Positions 25,820-34,536 of a stretch of DNA of 64,000 nucleotides are shown here, piece after piece. The translations under genes were made by a program, and so were the position numbers. The notes beneath the pieces are model-generated. The model had not been told where the DNA came from and searched no databases. It saw only the letters and a program-made list of their open reading frames with translations. The stretch covers positions 2,170,001 through 2,234,000 of the forward strand of contig NZ_CP118976.1 of assembly GCF_029024945.1 (NCBI RefSeq). The letters are read 5' to 3'. The stretch comes from Staphylococcus succinus (lineage in GTDB: Bacteria > Bacillota > Bacilli > Staphylococcales > Staphylococcaceae). Position 1 is the first letter of the stretch. Every line of letters begins with the position of its first letter.

Positions 25820-26840
25820 ATTGCGATAATCTTTCTATTATTTCGTTTTGATTAGGAAACATAAATTTAACTTCTGTTCCTTCTAGCTCGTGAGAACTAA
25901 TATCTACCTGTATACCTAAACTATTTTTAACATTATTTACAAGATACAAACCGATGCCCGAAGATGTAGTCTCATTTCGAAAGCCTGTAGAGGTAAAACC
26001 TTTATCATAAATTCTAGGTAAGTCTTTCTTACTTATCCCCCTACCTTCATCTTTAATAACTAATGTCACATGATTATGATCATTAAAGCTTTGAATATGA
26101 ATTGTCCCTTCATTGCTATATTTGATAGCATTAGATAATATTTGCCTAATCATCATTCGAGACCATTTACTATCTGTATATACTTTATACTCATTTTCAA
26201 AATTAAGATCATAATCAATACCTTTAGCCTGACTAATATATCGTGTGATTTGTATCTCTTCTATAACCAATCTTTTTAAATCAACGTATTCAAAAAATAC
26301 ATCATTATTTCGTGACTCTAACTTTGTTAAATAAAGTTGTCTGTCTAACATATCGTTAATGCGTGACCATTCAAAAAGAAGAGCCCGTTTTCTTTCTATA
26401 TCTTGTTCTTTTTCAATCATTAATTTTAAAGCTGTCACTGGTGTTTTAATATCGTGTACAAAATCAGTGAGCGAAACCTCAGTTGAACGAATTTGTTTCT
26501 TTTGCTCAGTGACAACCATTTTTTGGTCTGTAATTTTTTGATATAAATAATCGACAATTTCCTTTTGAAATGGTGTATCAGCTAATGCTTTATGTTTAAG
26601 TGCTTCAGGCTCTATATTATTTTCCAAATGTAAATAAAACCTTATTTCTTTAATATAAGTAAAAATCAGAAAGACAACTGATAATCCAAGATTCAATACT
26701 ATGATATATAAAATACTGTTCACACTTATATCAACATCTATATATGCAATACCTAAAACTATAAGATGTAATACAATCAGCCATAATATCCAATTTATAC
26801 GTGACTGGATAAACTTAAAAATCCATTTAAAATGTATCAT
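25818..26840 (-). CDS. graS: GraS, sensor kinase for cationic antimicrobial peptides
   Basis: 340 residues: two membrane helices at about 15-34 and 44-62 with only a nine-residue external loop (intramembrane-sensing kinase), DHp with His129 in FVHDIKTPVTALK, and the HATPase_c domain with N, G1 (DEGRGISKKDLPRIYDKGF) and G2 (TTSSGIGLYLV) boxes. It senses antimicrobial peptides and activates GraR to turn on dltABCD and mprF. It overlaps graR by 14 bp. The loop reads DVDISVNSI, with Ser39 and Asn41 where I recall Pro39 and Asp41 in S. aureus. Confidence 0.94.
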   Translation of the reverse strand: MIHFKWIFKFIQSRINWILWLIVLHLIVLGIAYIDVDISVNSILYIIVLNLGLSVVFLIFTYIKEIRFYLHLENNIEPEALKHKALADTPFQKEIVDYLYQKITDQKMVVTEQKKQIRSTEVSLTDFVHDIKTPVTALKLMIEKEQDIERKRALLFEWSRINDMLDRQLYLTKLESRNNDVFFEYVDLKRLVIEEIQITRYISQAKGIDYDLNFENEYKVYTDSKWSRMMIRQILSNAIKYSNEGTIHIQSFNDHNHVTLVIKDEGRGISKKDLPRIYDKGFTSTGFRNETTSSGIGLYLVNNVKNSLGIQVDISSHELEGTEVKFMFPNQNEIIERLSQ

Positions 26841-27507
26841 GCGCCATGTATCCTTTACCTATCTTCGTTTCAATGGCATCTTTCATATCAATATCTGCCA
26901 ATTTTTTTCTCAAACGATTCACATTTACTGTAAGTGTATTATCACTTACGAAGGCTTCATCATCCCATAACGCTGTAATTAATGTGTCTCTCGTTACAAT
27001 TTCACCTTGTTTTTTTACTAACATTTCTAAAATAATCATTTCAGTTTTAGATAAATAAATTACCTTATCCTCTTTAGTTATACTATCTTTAGACAAATCA
27101 AGTGTTGCCTCTAACCAAGATAATACACGTTTTTCTTCTATACTAAATTGATAGACTCTTCTATAGACAGCTTGAAGTTTAGCTATAAGCACACTTGTAT
27201 TAAAAGGCTTTTGTACATAGTCATCTGCACCCAATTCCATGCTCATTACTTGATCCATAGGATTATCTCGAGATGATAAAAACAAAATCGGCGTATTGGA
27301 AATTTCTCTTATTTTTCGAGTCCAATAGAACCCATCGTATTTAGGTAATTTGACATCCATAATTACAATAGCAGGATTCACTTCTTTAAATTGCGTCAAT
27401 ACGTCATTAAAATCATCGATACCATTAACTTGAAAATCCCATTGTTCAAGTTCTTCACTTAATTCCTTAAATAATGACATATCATCCTCTACTAATAAAA
27501 TGTTCAC
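26827..27507 (-). CDS. graR: GraR, OmpR-family response regulator
   Basis: 226 residues: receiver domain with the phospho-acceptor Asp51 (VIMDVKLPKYDGF) and a winged-helix domain (DNTLTVNVNRLRKKL). It is very close to S. aureus GraR (ApsR), which controls surface-charge genes. It starts with GTG, with AGGTGG upstream, 14 bp after graX. Confidence 0.95.
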   Translation of the reverse strand: MNILLVEDDMSLFKELSEELEQWDFQVNGIDDFNDVLTQFKEVNPAIVIMDVKLPKYDGFYWTRKIREISNTPILFLSSRDNPMDQVMSMELGADDYVQKPFNTSVLIAKLQAVYRRVYQFSIEEKRVLSWLEATLDLSKDSITKEDKVIYLSKTEMIILEMLVKKQGEIVTRDTLITALWDDEAFVSDNTLTVNVNRLRKKLADIDMKDAIETKIGKGYMAHDTF

Positions 27508-27521
27508 AATTCCACCTCTTT

Positions 27522-28439
27522 TTATTTTGTGTATTTTATATCTTCACCTGACTGAATACGACCATTAAAATGTTTAATACGACAATCTATTTCAAAGCCT
27601 CTCATCATTAAACCTTGAAATGGCGATTGGATTAAATAATATATAGGCCATATTAATTTAGGTATATAGTCATATAAATGAACGATAACTGTTTGCGTAC
27701 CTTGTAACTTTCGAAATTCTAGTTTACCTTGTTTCTTTAAATTTGGTTTAACTAAGGTACCACCCACTAGATGTAATGTAATTATATCTTCTTCTGTATA
27801 CGCTTTGTGCAGCACAAGTAATGGCTTACTTTTATCTTTAATATATATCATATAATTATTATCGTCCCTGTAAGTATGTAACAATGTGCCATTTGTTTCA
27901 TTTAACCAACTCATGTAATAGTCTACCATTTGGTTAAGTGACCAATTCATTGGTAATTGCATACTTAATGCACTACGTACATCATCATATTTTGAAACTT
28001 GAAGTTCTACAGCCACATGCGGACGTGGTACTTTTGCTTCTGTTTTTTCTACTGGTACACCATATGCAGATAAGCGTTGTACCGTTTCATCATCAAATCG
28101 CCCACCACTAATGTAAATCATTTTACTCACACCTTGTTTAGCAGCAGCGCGCCCAAAGTTATCTGCAGCAATAAGATTCATATCTCTAGCAGTAGCTTGA
28201 GTAAGTTTGGCTGAATGTTTCGTAGGATCTAAATAGAAAATAGCTATATCCATTGTTTCCATTGATTCTAACACGTCATTATAATTAAAAATATCTTTCT
28301 TTAACCATGTTATATCTTTAAAATCATCTTCTTTTGGGTATTTAGACATTGTAAATAGCTTTGCCTCTGAATTGATAAATTGAATAAGATGCTTGCCTAT
28401 ATACCCTGTTACACCTGCCAATAAAATATTAGGTTTCAT
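27522..28439 (-). CDS. graX: GraX, auxiliary protein of the GraRS system
   Basis: 305 residues with an N-terminal NAD(P)-binding Rossmann motif (GVTGYIGKHL, about 9-18) and an extended SDR-like fold with a C-terminal DUF2867-like part. It is the first gene of graXRS, as in S. aureus, where GraX is needed for GraRS signalling and resistance to cationic peptides. AGGAGGT precedes the ATG. Confidence 0.92.
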   Translation of the reverse strand: MKPNILLAGVTGYIGKHLIQFINSEAKLFTMSKYPKEDDFKDITWLKKDIFNYNDVLESMETMDIAIFYLDPTKHSAKLTQATARDMNLIAADNFGRAAAKQGVSKMIYISGGRFDDETVQRLSAYGVPVEKTEAKVPRPHVAVELQVSKYDDVRSALSMQLPMNWSLNQMVDYYMSWLNETNGTLLHTYRDDNNYMIYIKDKSKPLLVLHKAYTEEDIITLHLVGGTLVKPNLKKQGKLEFRKLQGTQTVIVHLYDYIPKLIWPIYYLIQSPFQGLMMRGFEIDCRIKHFNGRIQSGEDIKYTK

Positions 28440-28559
28440 AGTCTTACCTCCTGATATTAGTTTACCTCAATTTTATTATTGTCTAGTAAAATCATGCTAA
28501 TGATGTTAAGTTATACTATAATTGCGCATTAGCAAATTAGAAATGAGGAGTGGACACTT

Positions 28560-29066
28560 ATGGTTCATCAAATTCGAGAAATTAGTATCAATGATATAGA
28601 TGCTTTCATAAAATTATTAACTACAATTTATGATGAATCTGACTATTTGATATATAATCCTGGTGAATATGCACCATCTACTACAGATGCCATATCTCAT
28701 TTGGAACATTTCATAACATCGCCTTCCAACGCCATTTACGTAGCTGAAAATAATAACGAGCTTGTTGGTTTCGCGACTGTTACTACAGAAAATTTAGAAC
28801 GTGCACGTCACGAAGCCAACTTTTCAATGGGCGTAATTAAGCACTACAGAGAAAAAGGATTAGGGCAAGCATTAATTAATTCTATAGAAGCATGGTGTTT
28901 AAACCATGAAATCCGTCGCATCGAAGTCTCAGTAGTACCGGAAAATGCAACTGCCGTCGACTTATTCAAATCCGCAGGATATCAACTAGAAGGCGAGTTA
29001 AGAGATAAACTTTATATTGATGGTCGCTATTACAACAAATATGTTTTATCTAAATTATTATTATAA
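28560..29066 (+). CDS. GNAT family N-acetyltransferase
   Basis: 168 residues with a clear acetyl-CoA site (GVIKHYREKGLGQALINSIE, about 92-111) and the VVPENATAVDLFKSAGY motif (about 124-140), typical of RimI-type or spermidine-type acetyltransferases. The substrate is unknown. GAGGAG precedes the ATG. Divergent from graX. Confidence 0.88.
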   Translation: MVHQIREISINDIDAFIKLLTTIYDESDYLIYNPGEYAPSTTDAISHLEHFITSPSNAIYVAENNNELVGFATVTTENLERARHEANFSMGVIKHYREKGLGQALINSIEAWCLNHEIRRIEVSVVPENATAVDLFKSAGYQLEGELRDKLYIDGRYYNKYVLSKLLL

Positions 29067-29122
29067 TCTACCTCTTAGATCATGAAGTAAACGTTTCTTT
29101 ATTATTATTCTAATAATAAAAG

Positions 29123-29164
29123 CAATAAAAGCCAAATAACAATATTGTTATTTGGCTTTTATTG
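29123..29164. terminator. Bidirectional terminator
   Basis: An inverted repeat with 20-bp arms starting CAATAAAAGCCAAATAACAA and a two-base centre, between the convergent GNAT and esterase genes. Confidence 0.88.
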
Positions 29165-29178
29165 TTAAGTTTTTATTT

Positions 29179-30210
29179 TTAATACGGATTTAATTCGATG
29201 CCATTTGGATTTGATTCCCCAGATTTTAATTCTGTTTCTACACCTGAAGCACTTGTATTCCTACTTAAGAACCTCAATGTATCTTTCATATTTTGTTGTG
29301 ATTCTGGTTTATTCATATGAAATTGGTACTGATGCCTCAATTGGTGCGAACCATCATAAAATAATTTATCAGTAGGTACATCTTTAGATTTTAACTTCTT
29401 ATAAAATGCTATATTTTGACTATAAAATGGATCAGCATCGCCCACCGATAAAAATGTAGGAGGGTAATCTTTTGTAACTTGGTTTATTGTAGACATTTCA
29501 CTTATATATTTAAATTGTTGTTCCCAGTCTCGCTTACCTGTATAACTTTCCATGAAAAGCTGTATTCTAGGAAATTCTGTAGCTTTCACTGTTTTCATAT
29601 CATAAAAACCACCATAAAAAATAGCCGCTTTAATTTGATTTGGTTTAAACTGTTGTTTAAATTTCATATCATCTCGTAAAGATTTGTTAGTTTGGATTGC
29701 TGTATACTGGCTAGACAATTGTGCTCCGGCCGAATCCCCACCAAACACAACCTGATTAAAATCAATAGGTAATTCATGTTGATTCTTTTTAATAAACTGT
29801 ACTGCTCGATCAATCTGATTTAATTGAGTTGGGTATTTATTGTCAGGCGCAAGGGCATAGTTTACATTTACCACTATATATCCTTGTTCAGCAATTTTGG
29901 AGAGTAATGGGTTTTTATATTGTTTATCGCCAGCGATGTAGCCCCCACCATGCATCCAAAAGATAACAGGTAATTTGTTATCTCTTTCTAATTCAGTCGG
30001 TGTTAATATATCTAATCTACTATTTGGTAACCCGCTACTATAAGTAATATTTGTAAATGCGTTTACATTTTTATTGTTGATTTGTACCTTTTCTCTTACT
30101 TCTTGTGCATGTTGTCGATCAAATTGTTGCTTCAACAACACTGCAGTAACAACTGCAACAATTACAAATATAAAAAGCGTAATAATGGTCCATTTGTGTT
30201 TTTTCTTCAT
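29179..30210 (-). CDS. Membrane-anchored alpha/beta-hydrolase (HSL-type esterase)
   Basis: 343 residues: one N-terminal membrane anchor (about 8-26), then an alpha/beta hydrolase with the oxyanion motif HGGG (87-90), nucleophile Ser160 in GGDSAG, acid in SVGDADPF and a late histidine in GSHQLRHQYQF. It would act outside the membrane on an ester. The substrate is unknown; carboxylesterase or lipase of the BD-FAE/HSL group. AAAGGTAAGG precedes the ATG. Confidence 0.87.
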   Translation of the reverse strand: MKKKHKWTIITLFIFVIVAVVTAVLLKQQFDRQHAQEVREKVQINNKNVNAFTNITYSSGLPNSRLDILTPTELERDNKLPVIFWMHGGGYIAGDKQYKNPLLSKIAEQGYIVVNVNYALAPDNKYPTQLNQIDRAVQFIKKNQHELPIDFNQVVFGGDSAGAQLSSQYTAIQTNKSLRDDMKFKQQFKPNQIKAAIFYGGFYDMKTVKATEFPRIQLFMESYTGKRDWEQQFKYISEMSTINQVTKDYPPTFLSVGDADPFYSQNIAFYKKLKSKDVPTDKLFYDGSHQLRHQYQFHMNKPESQQNMKDTLRFLSRNTSASGVETELKSGESNPNGIELNPY

Positions 30211-30293
30211 GCCTTACCTTTCCTTTCGGATGCATTGTAACATAATTTATAATGACACTGTAGTAAATGTAAATACTATCGTTATATAAACAA

Positions 30294-30325
30294 AACCCCA
30301 GCCTACTTTTTAAGTGGCTGAGATT
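30294..30325 (-). terminator. Terminator of the ykvI-like gene
   Basis: On the minus strand CTCAGCCACTT pairs with AGTAGGCTGGG, followed by TTTTGTTT, seven bases after the ykvI-like stop. Confidence 0.75.
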
Positions 30326-30332
30326 TATTTAA

Positions 30333-31400
30333 TTAAGCAATATGCTTTTTATTTTGACTCTTTCTAAAATAATATTTAATAAGTACTGCAACAACTACAA
30401 TTAGTCCTATCACACCCATAATTGGATATAAGAAATTAATTAGGCCAGCGAAACCAACAAAACTCAAACCATATGCTACTAATGACATAACAACTATCAA
30501 TATATGATATTTTTTACTGTATGGCTCTGTAAACCTTGCTGAAAATGAATACATGAGTCCAAGAATTGTATTGTACATTACTGCTAACATAATGATTGAT
30601 AATACTAACCCTAACCATGGAGTGATATTATTCGCTAAAGTTAATGTCGGAATAGAGACATCTTTAATTTTGGGATATTCTGCTTGTAATGCAAAATTGA
30701 TGAGTGCAAGTAAAACAGTATAAACAACACCACCAAATAATGCACCTGAACCCGAAATTTTACGTTTAGAAGCATCTCCGCCTATAGCAACTATCGTACT
30801 AAAACCAACTGCAAACGCTAAGCCACCATAATTAATACCATACATAATACCTTTCCAAATACTCGTTTCTGGCATTGTTTGGTTTACTTTATCGAATGAA
30901 ATGCTTCCATTAAATAAATAATATATTGCGATGGTTACTACCAAAATAATTAAAAATGGCGTCACCACACCTAATGCACGGACAATTTTATTAAAATCCA
31001 TTAATAGCGTGATATATATTGCAATTACCATAATTAAGGCACCCAACCAAGTAGGTACACTAAAACTTTCTTCAAAAGTTGCACCAGCACCAGCAATCAT
31101 TGTCACCGAGATACCAAATAAGAAAAAGATTAGTAAGTAATCTATAATTTTACTAAATACACCACCAAATAAGTAATCTAATGTTGATTCATGATTTTGT
31201 GCATCAAATGCTGTTCCTATTTTAGCAACTTGTCTTCCAATAAATCCTAAAATCAAACCAGAAAGTATAACACCTATGTAAGACCATAAACCAAATGGTG
31301 TAAAGAATTGCATGACTTCCTGACCAGTAGAAAAACCAGCACCTACAACGATGCCAACATAAGCAAAACCAATTTTTATAGCTTCTTTATTCAGCCCCAT
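30333..31400 (-). CDS. YkvI-family membrane protein (APC superfamily)
   Basis: 355 residues and about ten helices. The N-terminal IGFAYVGIVVGAGFSTGQEVMQFF (with the unwound helix 1 GAGFSTGQE) is the YkvI signature, a LeuT-fold transporter family related to branched-chain amino acid and nucleobase carriers. The substrate is unknown. GGAGG lies about 12 bases before the ATG. The promoter overlaps a perfect palindrome. Confidence 0.85.
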   Translation of the reverse strand: MGLNKEAIKIGFAYVGIVVGAGFSTGQEVMQFFTPFGLWSYIGVILSGLILGFIGRQVAKIGTAFDAQNHESTLDYLFGGVFSKIIDYLLIFFLFGISVTMIAGAGATFEESFSVPTWLGALIMVIAIYITLLMDFNKIVRALGVVTPFLIILVVTIAIYYLFNGSISFDKVNQTMPETSIWKGIMYGINYGGLAFAVGFSTIVAIGGDASKRKISGSGALFGGVVYTVLLALINFALQAEYPKIKDVSIPTLTLANNITPWLGLVLSIIMLAVMYNTILGLMYSFSARFTEPYSKKYHILIVVMSLVAYGLSFVGFAGLINFLYPIMGVIGLIVVVAVLIKYYFRKSQNKKHIA

Positions 31401-31430
31401 CTACTAAAAAACCTCCTTATTGTTAACACA

Positions 31431-31465
31431 TTGAGTTATTATAACTCAATAAATATATTTTGCAA
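31431..31465 (-). promoter_or_regulatory. Promoter with -10 box inside a perfect palindrome
   Basis: On the minus strand TTGCAA (31465-31460), 16 bp, TATAAT (31443-31438). The -10 lies in a perfect 9-1-9 inverted repeat, TTGAGTTAT-T-ATAACTCAA (31431-31449), suggesting a repressor operator. It sits 31 bp before the ykvI-like start. Confidence 0.6.
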
Positions 31466-31644
31466 CATAGTAAAATATAAAATTACAAAAAAAAATCAAT
31501 ACACTACTTACCAATTTAAAATTAAAAAATCTTTGGTCACCCAATAGCTTTTTGATTATATTTTAATAAACATAATTCTATTTTTTAAATTTAATTTTTA
31601 CTTTAGAAAAATTTAACAATAACTATACCAGGTTTTTTTAAATA

Positions 31645-31688
31645 AAAAACCAGAGAACGCATATATTTAAGCGAGTTCTCTGGTTTTT
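31645..31688. terminator. Terminator downstream of the 166-residue protein gene
   Basis: AAAAACCAGAGAAC (31645-31658) pairs with GTTCTCTGGTTTTT (31675-31688). An alternative pairing of GGTTTTTT (31631-31638) with AAAAAACC overlaps one arm. The rest of 31401-31740 is AT-rich and holds no gene. Confidence 0.82.
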
Positions 31689-31740
31689 ATTCATCACGTC
31701 AAAGTCCAATAATAATCTTTCAATTAAAGTATATCGTACA

Positions 31741-32241
31741 TTAATGTGCATTTTTAAATCGATTAAGTTCATTGAAATCTACCACTACATTATCCATACG
31801 TTTAGCAGTTTCTTTAAGTACGTTACGCGCAACGCTATTAGACGGATCTAATTTAAGTATTTGACGAGAAACATCGAATGCTTTTTTATCAGAAATAACT
31901 GGTTCAGGAATTGCGTGTAACAATAACATTTGTAATAAACTTTTCACTTCTTTGCCATCAGTAAGTTTTATGGATGACTCTGCATGATAAAAAGCAGAAT
32001 CTAAAGCCCCTTGTAGTTCACTAAGAGGATAAACTAATAATAGAAAAGCTAAATCATGCATTTCTGCAGTCTCTTCTATTTTCATCATATCTAAGATACA
32101 TGTATAAAACATGATACTTTCCACTTCATGTGCACTAGAAATATAAGCTTCTTCAAATTCCATAAAATCTGCTTCGGACATCAAACGTTTAACTGACTCA
32201 AATTCGCCGTTTAAGACATGCTTTTTAATTAACTCTTTCAT
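31741..32241 (-). CDS. Conserved hypothetical helical protein
   Basis: 166 residues, acidic and almost entirely helical, without signal peptide or membrane segments. The C-terminal KKAFDVSRQILKLDPSNSVARNVL resembles a TPR unit. A homologue stands in the same place next to dha genes in other staphylococci as far as I recall, but I do not know a function. AGGAGG precedes the ATG. A separate transcript from dhaM, 200 bp away. Confidence 0.75.
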   Translation of the reverse strand: MKELIKKHVLNGEFESVKRLMSEADFMEFEEAYISSAHEVESIMFYTCILDMMKIEETAEMHDLAFLLLVYPLSELQGALDSAFYHAESSIKLTDGKEVKSLLQMLLLHAIPEPVISDKKAFDVSRQILKLDPSNSVARNVLKETAKRMDNVVVDFNELNRFKNAH

Positions 32242-32440
32242 GGCAATGTCCTCCTAAGTCTCCAGATTTCTATAATAGTTAGCTTCTATTTTACCATAAT
32301 ATAACTATTTATTCATTTAAAAAAGAAGCTATTCACTATATTAACTTAAGTTTGATCACTAGATACAAGAACACTACCTTAAATGAACTAGAACAAAAAC
32401 AACCTTTTCCAAATTATTTAGACATATATACTAATCATAA

Positions 32441-32803
32441 TTAACCAAAGGTTTTATTTAAATCCGCAATAGCATCTTCAATCGATCCACCGACAGATAA
32501 TTTTACAGCTGCTGTAAAACTGCCTTCGACAATCGGGGCATTCACTTTTTCTATTTGATAATTTCCTGTATACATTTCAATAGCTAAATCTAAATTCATC
32601 TCTGCGGAACCAATATCGTAAAAACAAAGTGCATCGTCCTCTAACTCATTGACTAAAGTTTGAATATGATCATATGAAGTGCCGATGTTACCCTCGACAC
32701 CACCTTGTGCAATCACATGCACTTCATTTGCCATTTGATTCAATAAATCTTTTGTTCCATTTGCGATATCTTTACTGTGGCTAACTATTACAATTGTCGT
32801 CAT
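32441..32803 (-). CDS. dhaM: DhaM, PTS-type phosphoryl donor for dihydroxyacetone kinase
   Basis: 120 residues, single EIIA-mannose-like domain with the phosphorylated His9 in VIVSHSKDIANG and a glycine-rich AQGGVEGNIGTS. In the PEP-dependent Dha kinase, HPr phosphorylates DhaM, which rephosphorylates the ADP held by DhaL. It lacks the HPr and EI-like extensions of the E. coli protein. It starts two bases after dhaL; last gene of dhaKLM. Confidence 0.92.
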   Translation of the reverse strand: MTTIVIVSHSKDIANGTKDLLNQMANEVHVIAQGGVEGNIGTSYDHIQTLVNELEDDALCFYDIGSAEMNLDLAIEMYTGNYQIEKVNAPIVEGSFTAAVKLSVGGSIEDAIADLNKTFG

Positions 32804-32805
32804 AA

Positions 32806-33381
32806 CTATTCATCTCCAATCAATGCATTTAAAATATAAACACTACTTTGTGCACCTGGGTCAATATGACCAATAGATGCTTCTTTAAAGTAGGAAGCTC
32901 TTCCTTTAGTTGCTTCTATATCTTTCGTTAAATCTGCATACGATTGTAAAACTTCTTCTGTTAACTTTTCGTCATTTTCTGCTGCTTCACTTGCACGCTT
33001 AATTACATCGTACATCGTTTTTTCATTTAACTCTACTTTTCCTCTTTGAGCAATAGCCTCCGCAAAAGTATTTAATATAGTTTTTAAGTTCTTATCGTTG
33101 ATGTCATCTTCTACTACTTGAGACATCTTAACAAAACTAAATCCGTATAATGGTCCTGAGGCACCACCAATATTTGACATTAATGTCATACCTGTAGATT
33201 TTAACAAACTCTGCATAGAACTATCATCAATATTATCTGGCAGTGCTTTAAAGCCTCTAACCATATTTACTCCGTGATCACCATCACCAATCGCACGATC
33301 TAATTCAGTCAATAAACCTTCTTTTTCTTCAAATATTTCTACTAAATTAAGTAATCTATCTTTCAATTCGACAACATTCAT
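32806..33381 (-). CDS. dhaL: DhaL, ADP-binding subunit of dihydroxyacetone kinase
   Basis: 191 residues with the Mg-ADP site motifs LDRAIGDGDHGVNMVRGF (about 24-41), NIGGASGPLYG (about 70-80) and IDPGAQSS (about 172-179). It holds ADP permanently as cofactor and passes the phosphate to dihydroxyacetone on DhaK. Middle gene of the operon; AAAGGAG precedes the ATG. Confidence 0.94.
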   Translation of the reverse strand: MNVVELKDRLLNLVEIFEEKEGLLTELDRAIGDGDHGVNMVRGFKALPDNIDDSSMQSLLKSTGMTLMSNIGGASGPLYGFSFVKMSQVVEDDINDKNLKTILNTFAEAIAQRGKVELNEKTMYDVIKRASEAAENDEKLTEEVLQSYADLTKDIEATKGRASYFKEASIGHIDPGAQSSVYILNALIGDE

Positions 33382-33414
33382 ATTTATTCGCTCCTTTTTA
33401 CAATGTTATATGCC

Positions 33415-34380
33415 TTAATTAAAGTACGAACTTTCCGTCGGTTCTGACAGTGCCGTTAATACAGCTTCGTTATATGGTATAAAAGTTAATGAAAAACCTT
33501 GCATATCAAGCGCAGTCATATAATCGCCAACCAACCAATGTTTAACTTCAATATCCCGTTGACTCAAGTTATCATTTACATACTTCGTTACTATGTTCAA
33601 TTCTGATAATGGTGTAGCCCCCATTCCATTGACCATAACTATAAGTTGCTTTGCTTCAACTTCTTTCATTAATTCCGAAATTAACCGTTCTACGATTTGA
33701 TCTACTGGCACTATTTTTTCTCTAGATAATCCCTTTTCACCATGAATACCGACGCCAATCTCTATTTCATCACTCTCAATATCAAAACCATATTGTCCTG
33801 TAGTAGGTACCATAGGTGCAGTTATTGCCATTCCAATTGTTTTAATTTCAGATATAAATTGTTCTACCTTCTCTTTTATATTATCTAAGTTCTCCCCTTG
33901 GTCAGCCAAATGTCCAGCATACTTGTGTACTAAGACAGTCCCTGCAACCCCTCTTCTTTTATCTTCATCACTCACTGCAATATCATCTTTAACAATAACT
34001 GTGGCCACTTGAATATCTTCCATTTCTGCCATCTCTTGTGCCATTTCAAAATTCATAACGTCACCGGCATAGTTTTTCACTACGAGTAGCACACCATTAC
34101 CATTATCTACAGCTTTAATTGCACTTAGTATTTTATCAGGTGTTGGTGATGTAAAGACTTCACCACATACGGCAGCATCTAACATACCATCCGCCACGTA
34201 TCCAGCATGTGCCGGCTCATGCCCGCTCCCACCTCCAGATACAATAGCGACACCTTGTTTTTTCTTCTCTTTTCTTACAACAACAGTATCTGCAATGACT
34301 TCAATTTGAGTATTCATTCTTGAAAGTCCTTCTAACATATCAGTTAAGAAGGACGTCTTTTCTTTAATTAATTTTTTCAT
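33415..34380 (-). CDS. dhaK: DhaK, dihydroxyacetone-binding subunit
   Basis: 321 residues. SGGGSGHEPAHAGYV (about 48-62) contains the catalytic base histidine, and His213 in GVGIHGEKG is the residue that binds dihydroxyacetone covalently as a hemiaminal. It phosphorylates dihydroxyacetone from glycerol or methylglyoxal metabolism. First gene of dhaKLM with AGGAGG before the ATG; a cre site covers the promoter. Confidence 0.94.
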   Translation of the reverse strand: MKKLIKEKTSFLTDMLEGLSRMNTQIEVIADTVVVRKEKKKQGVAIVSGGGSGHEPAHAGYVADGMLDAAVCGEVFTSPTPDKILSAIKAVDNGNGVLLVVKNYAGDVMNFEMAQEMAEMEDIQVATVIVKDDIAVSDEDKRRGVAGTVLVHKYAGHLADQGENLDNIKEKVEQFISEIKTIGMAITAPMVPTTGQYGFDIESDEIEIGVGIHGEKGLSREKIVPVDQIVERLISELMKEVEAKQLIVMVNGMGATPLSELNIVTKYVNDNLSQRDIEVKHWLVGDYMTALDMQGFSLTFIPYNEAVLTALSEPTESSYFN

Positions 34381-34413
34381 AAAGTTAGCCTCCTGTTATC
34401 ATTGTTCTCTTAC

Positions 34414-34446
34414 ATTATACCCCACTCACAAATGTAAACGCTAACA
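34414..34446 (-). promoter_or_regulatory. dhaKLM promoter with CcpA cre site
   Basis: TGTAAACGCTAACA (34433-34446) fits the cre consensus TGWAANCGNTNWCA at all positions. On the minus strand the -10 TATAAT is at 34419-34414, so the cre covers the -35 region, a position for catabolite repression of dihydroxyacetone use. Confidence 0.75.
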
Positions 34447-34485
34447 CCAAGGAAGAAATCTATTTAATATTCATTTACAAAGTAT

Positions 34486-34523
34486 AAGAAAAGGATGTAA
34501 ACCACTTTCATGGTATACATCCT
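34486..34523 (-). terminator. fhuG terminator
   Basis: AGGATGTAAACCA (34492-34504) pairs with TGGTATACATCCT (34511-34523), with TTTTCTTAT following on the minus strand, 14 bp after the fhuG stop. Confidence 0.8.
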
Positions 34524-34536
34524 CATTATCAATCAT

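Noticed and set aside
34416..34441. Sigma-B-like GTTTAC...GGGTAT upstream of dhaK
   Set aside because: The spacing is only 11 bp, shorter than sigma-B allows, and a sigma-A -10 with a cre site explains the region better.
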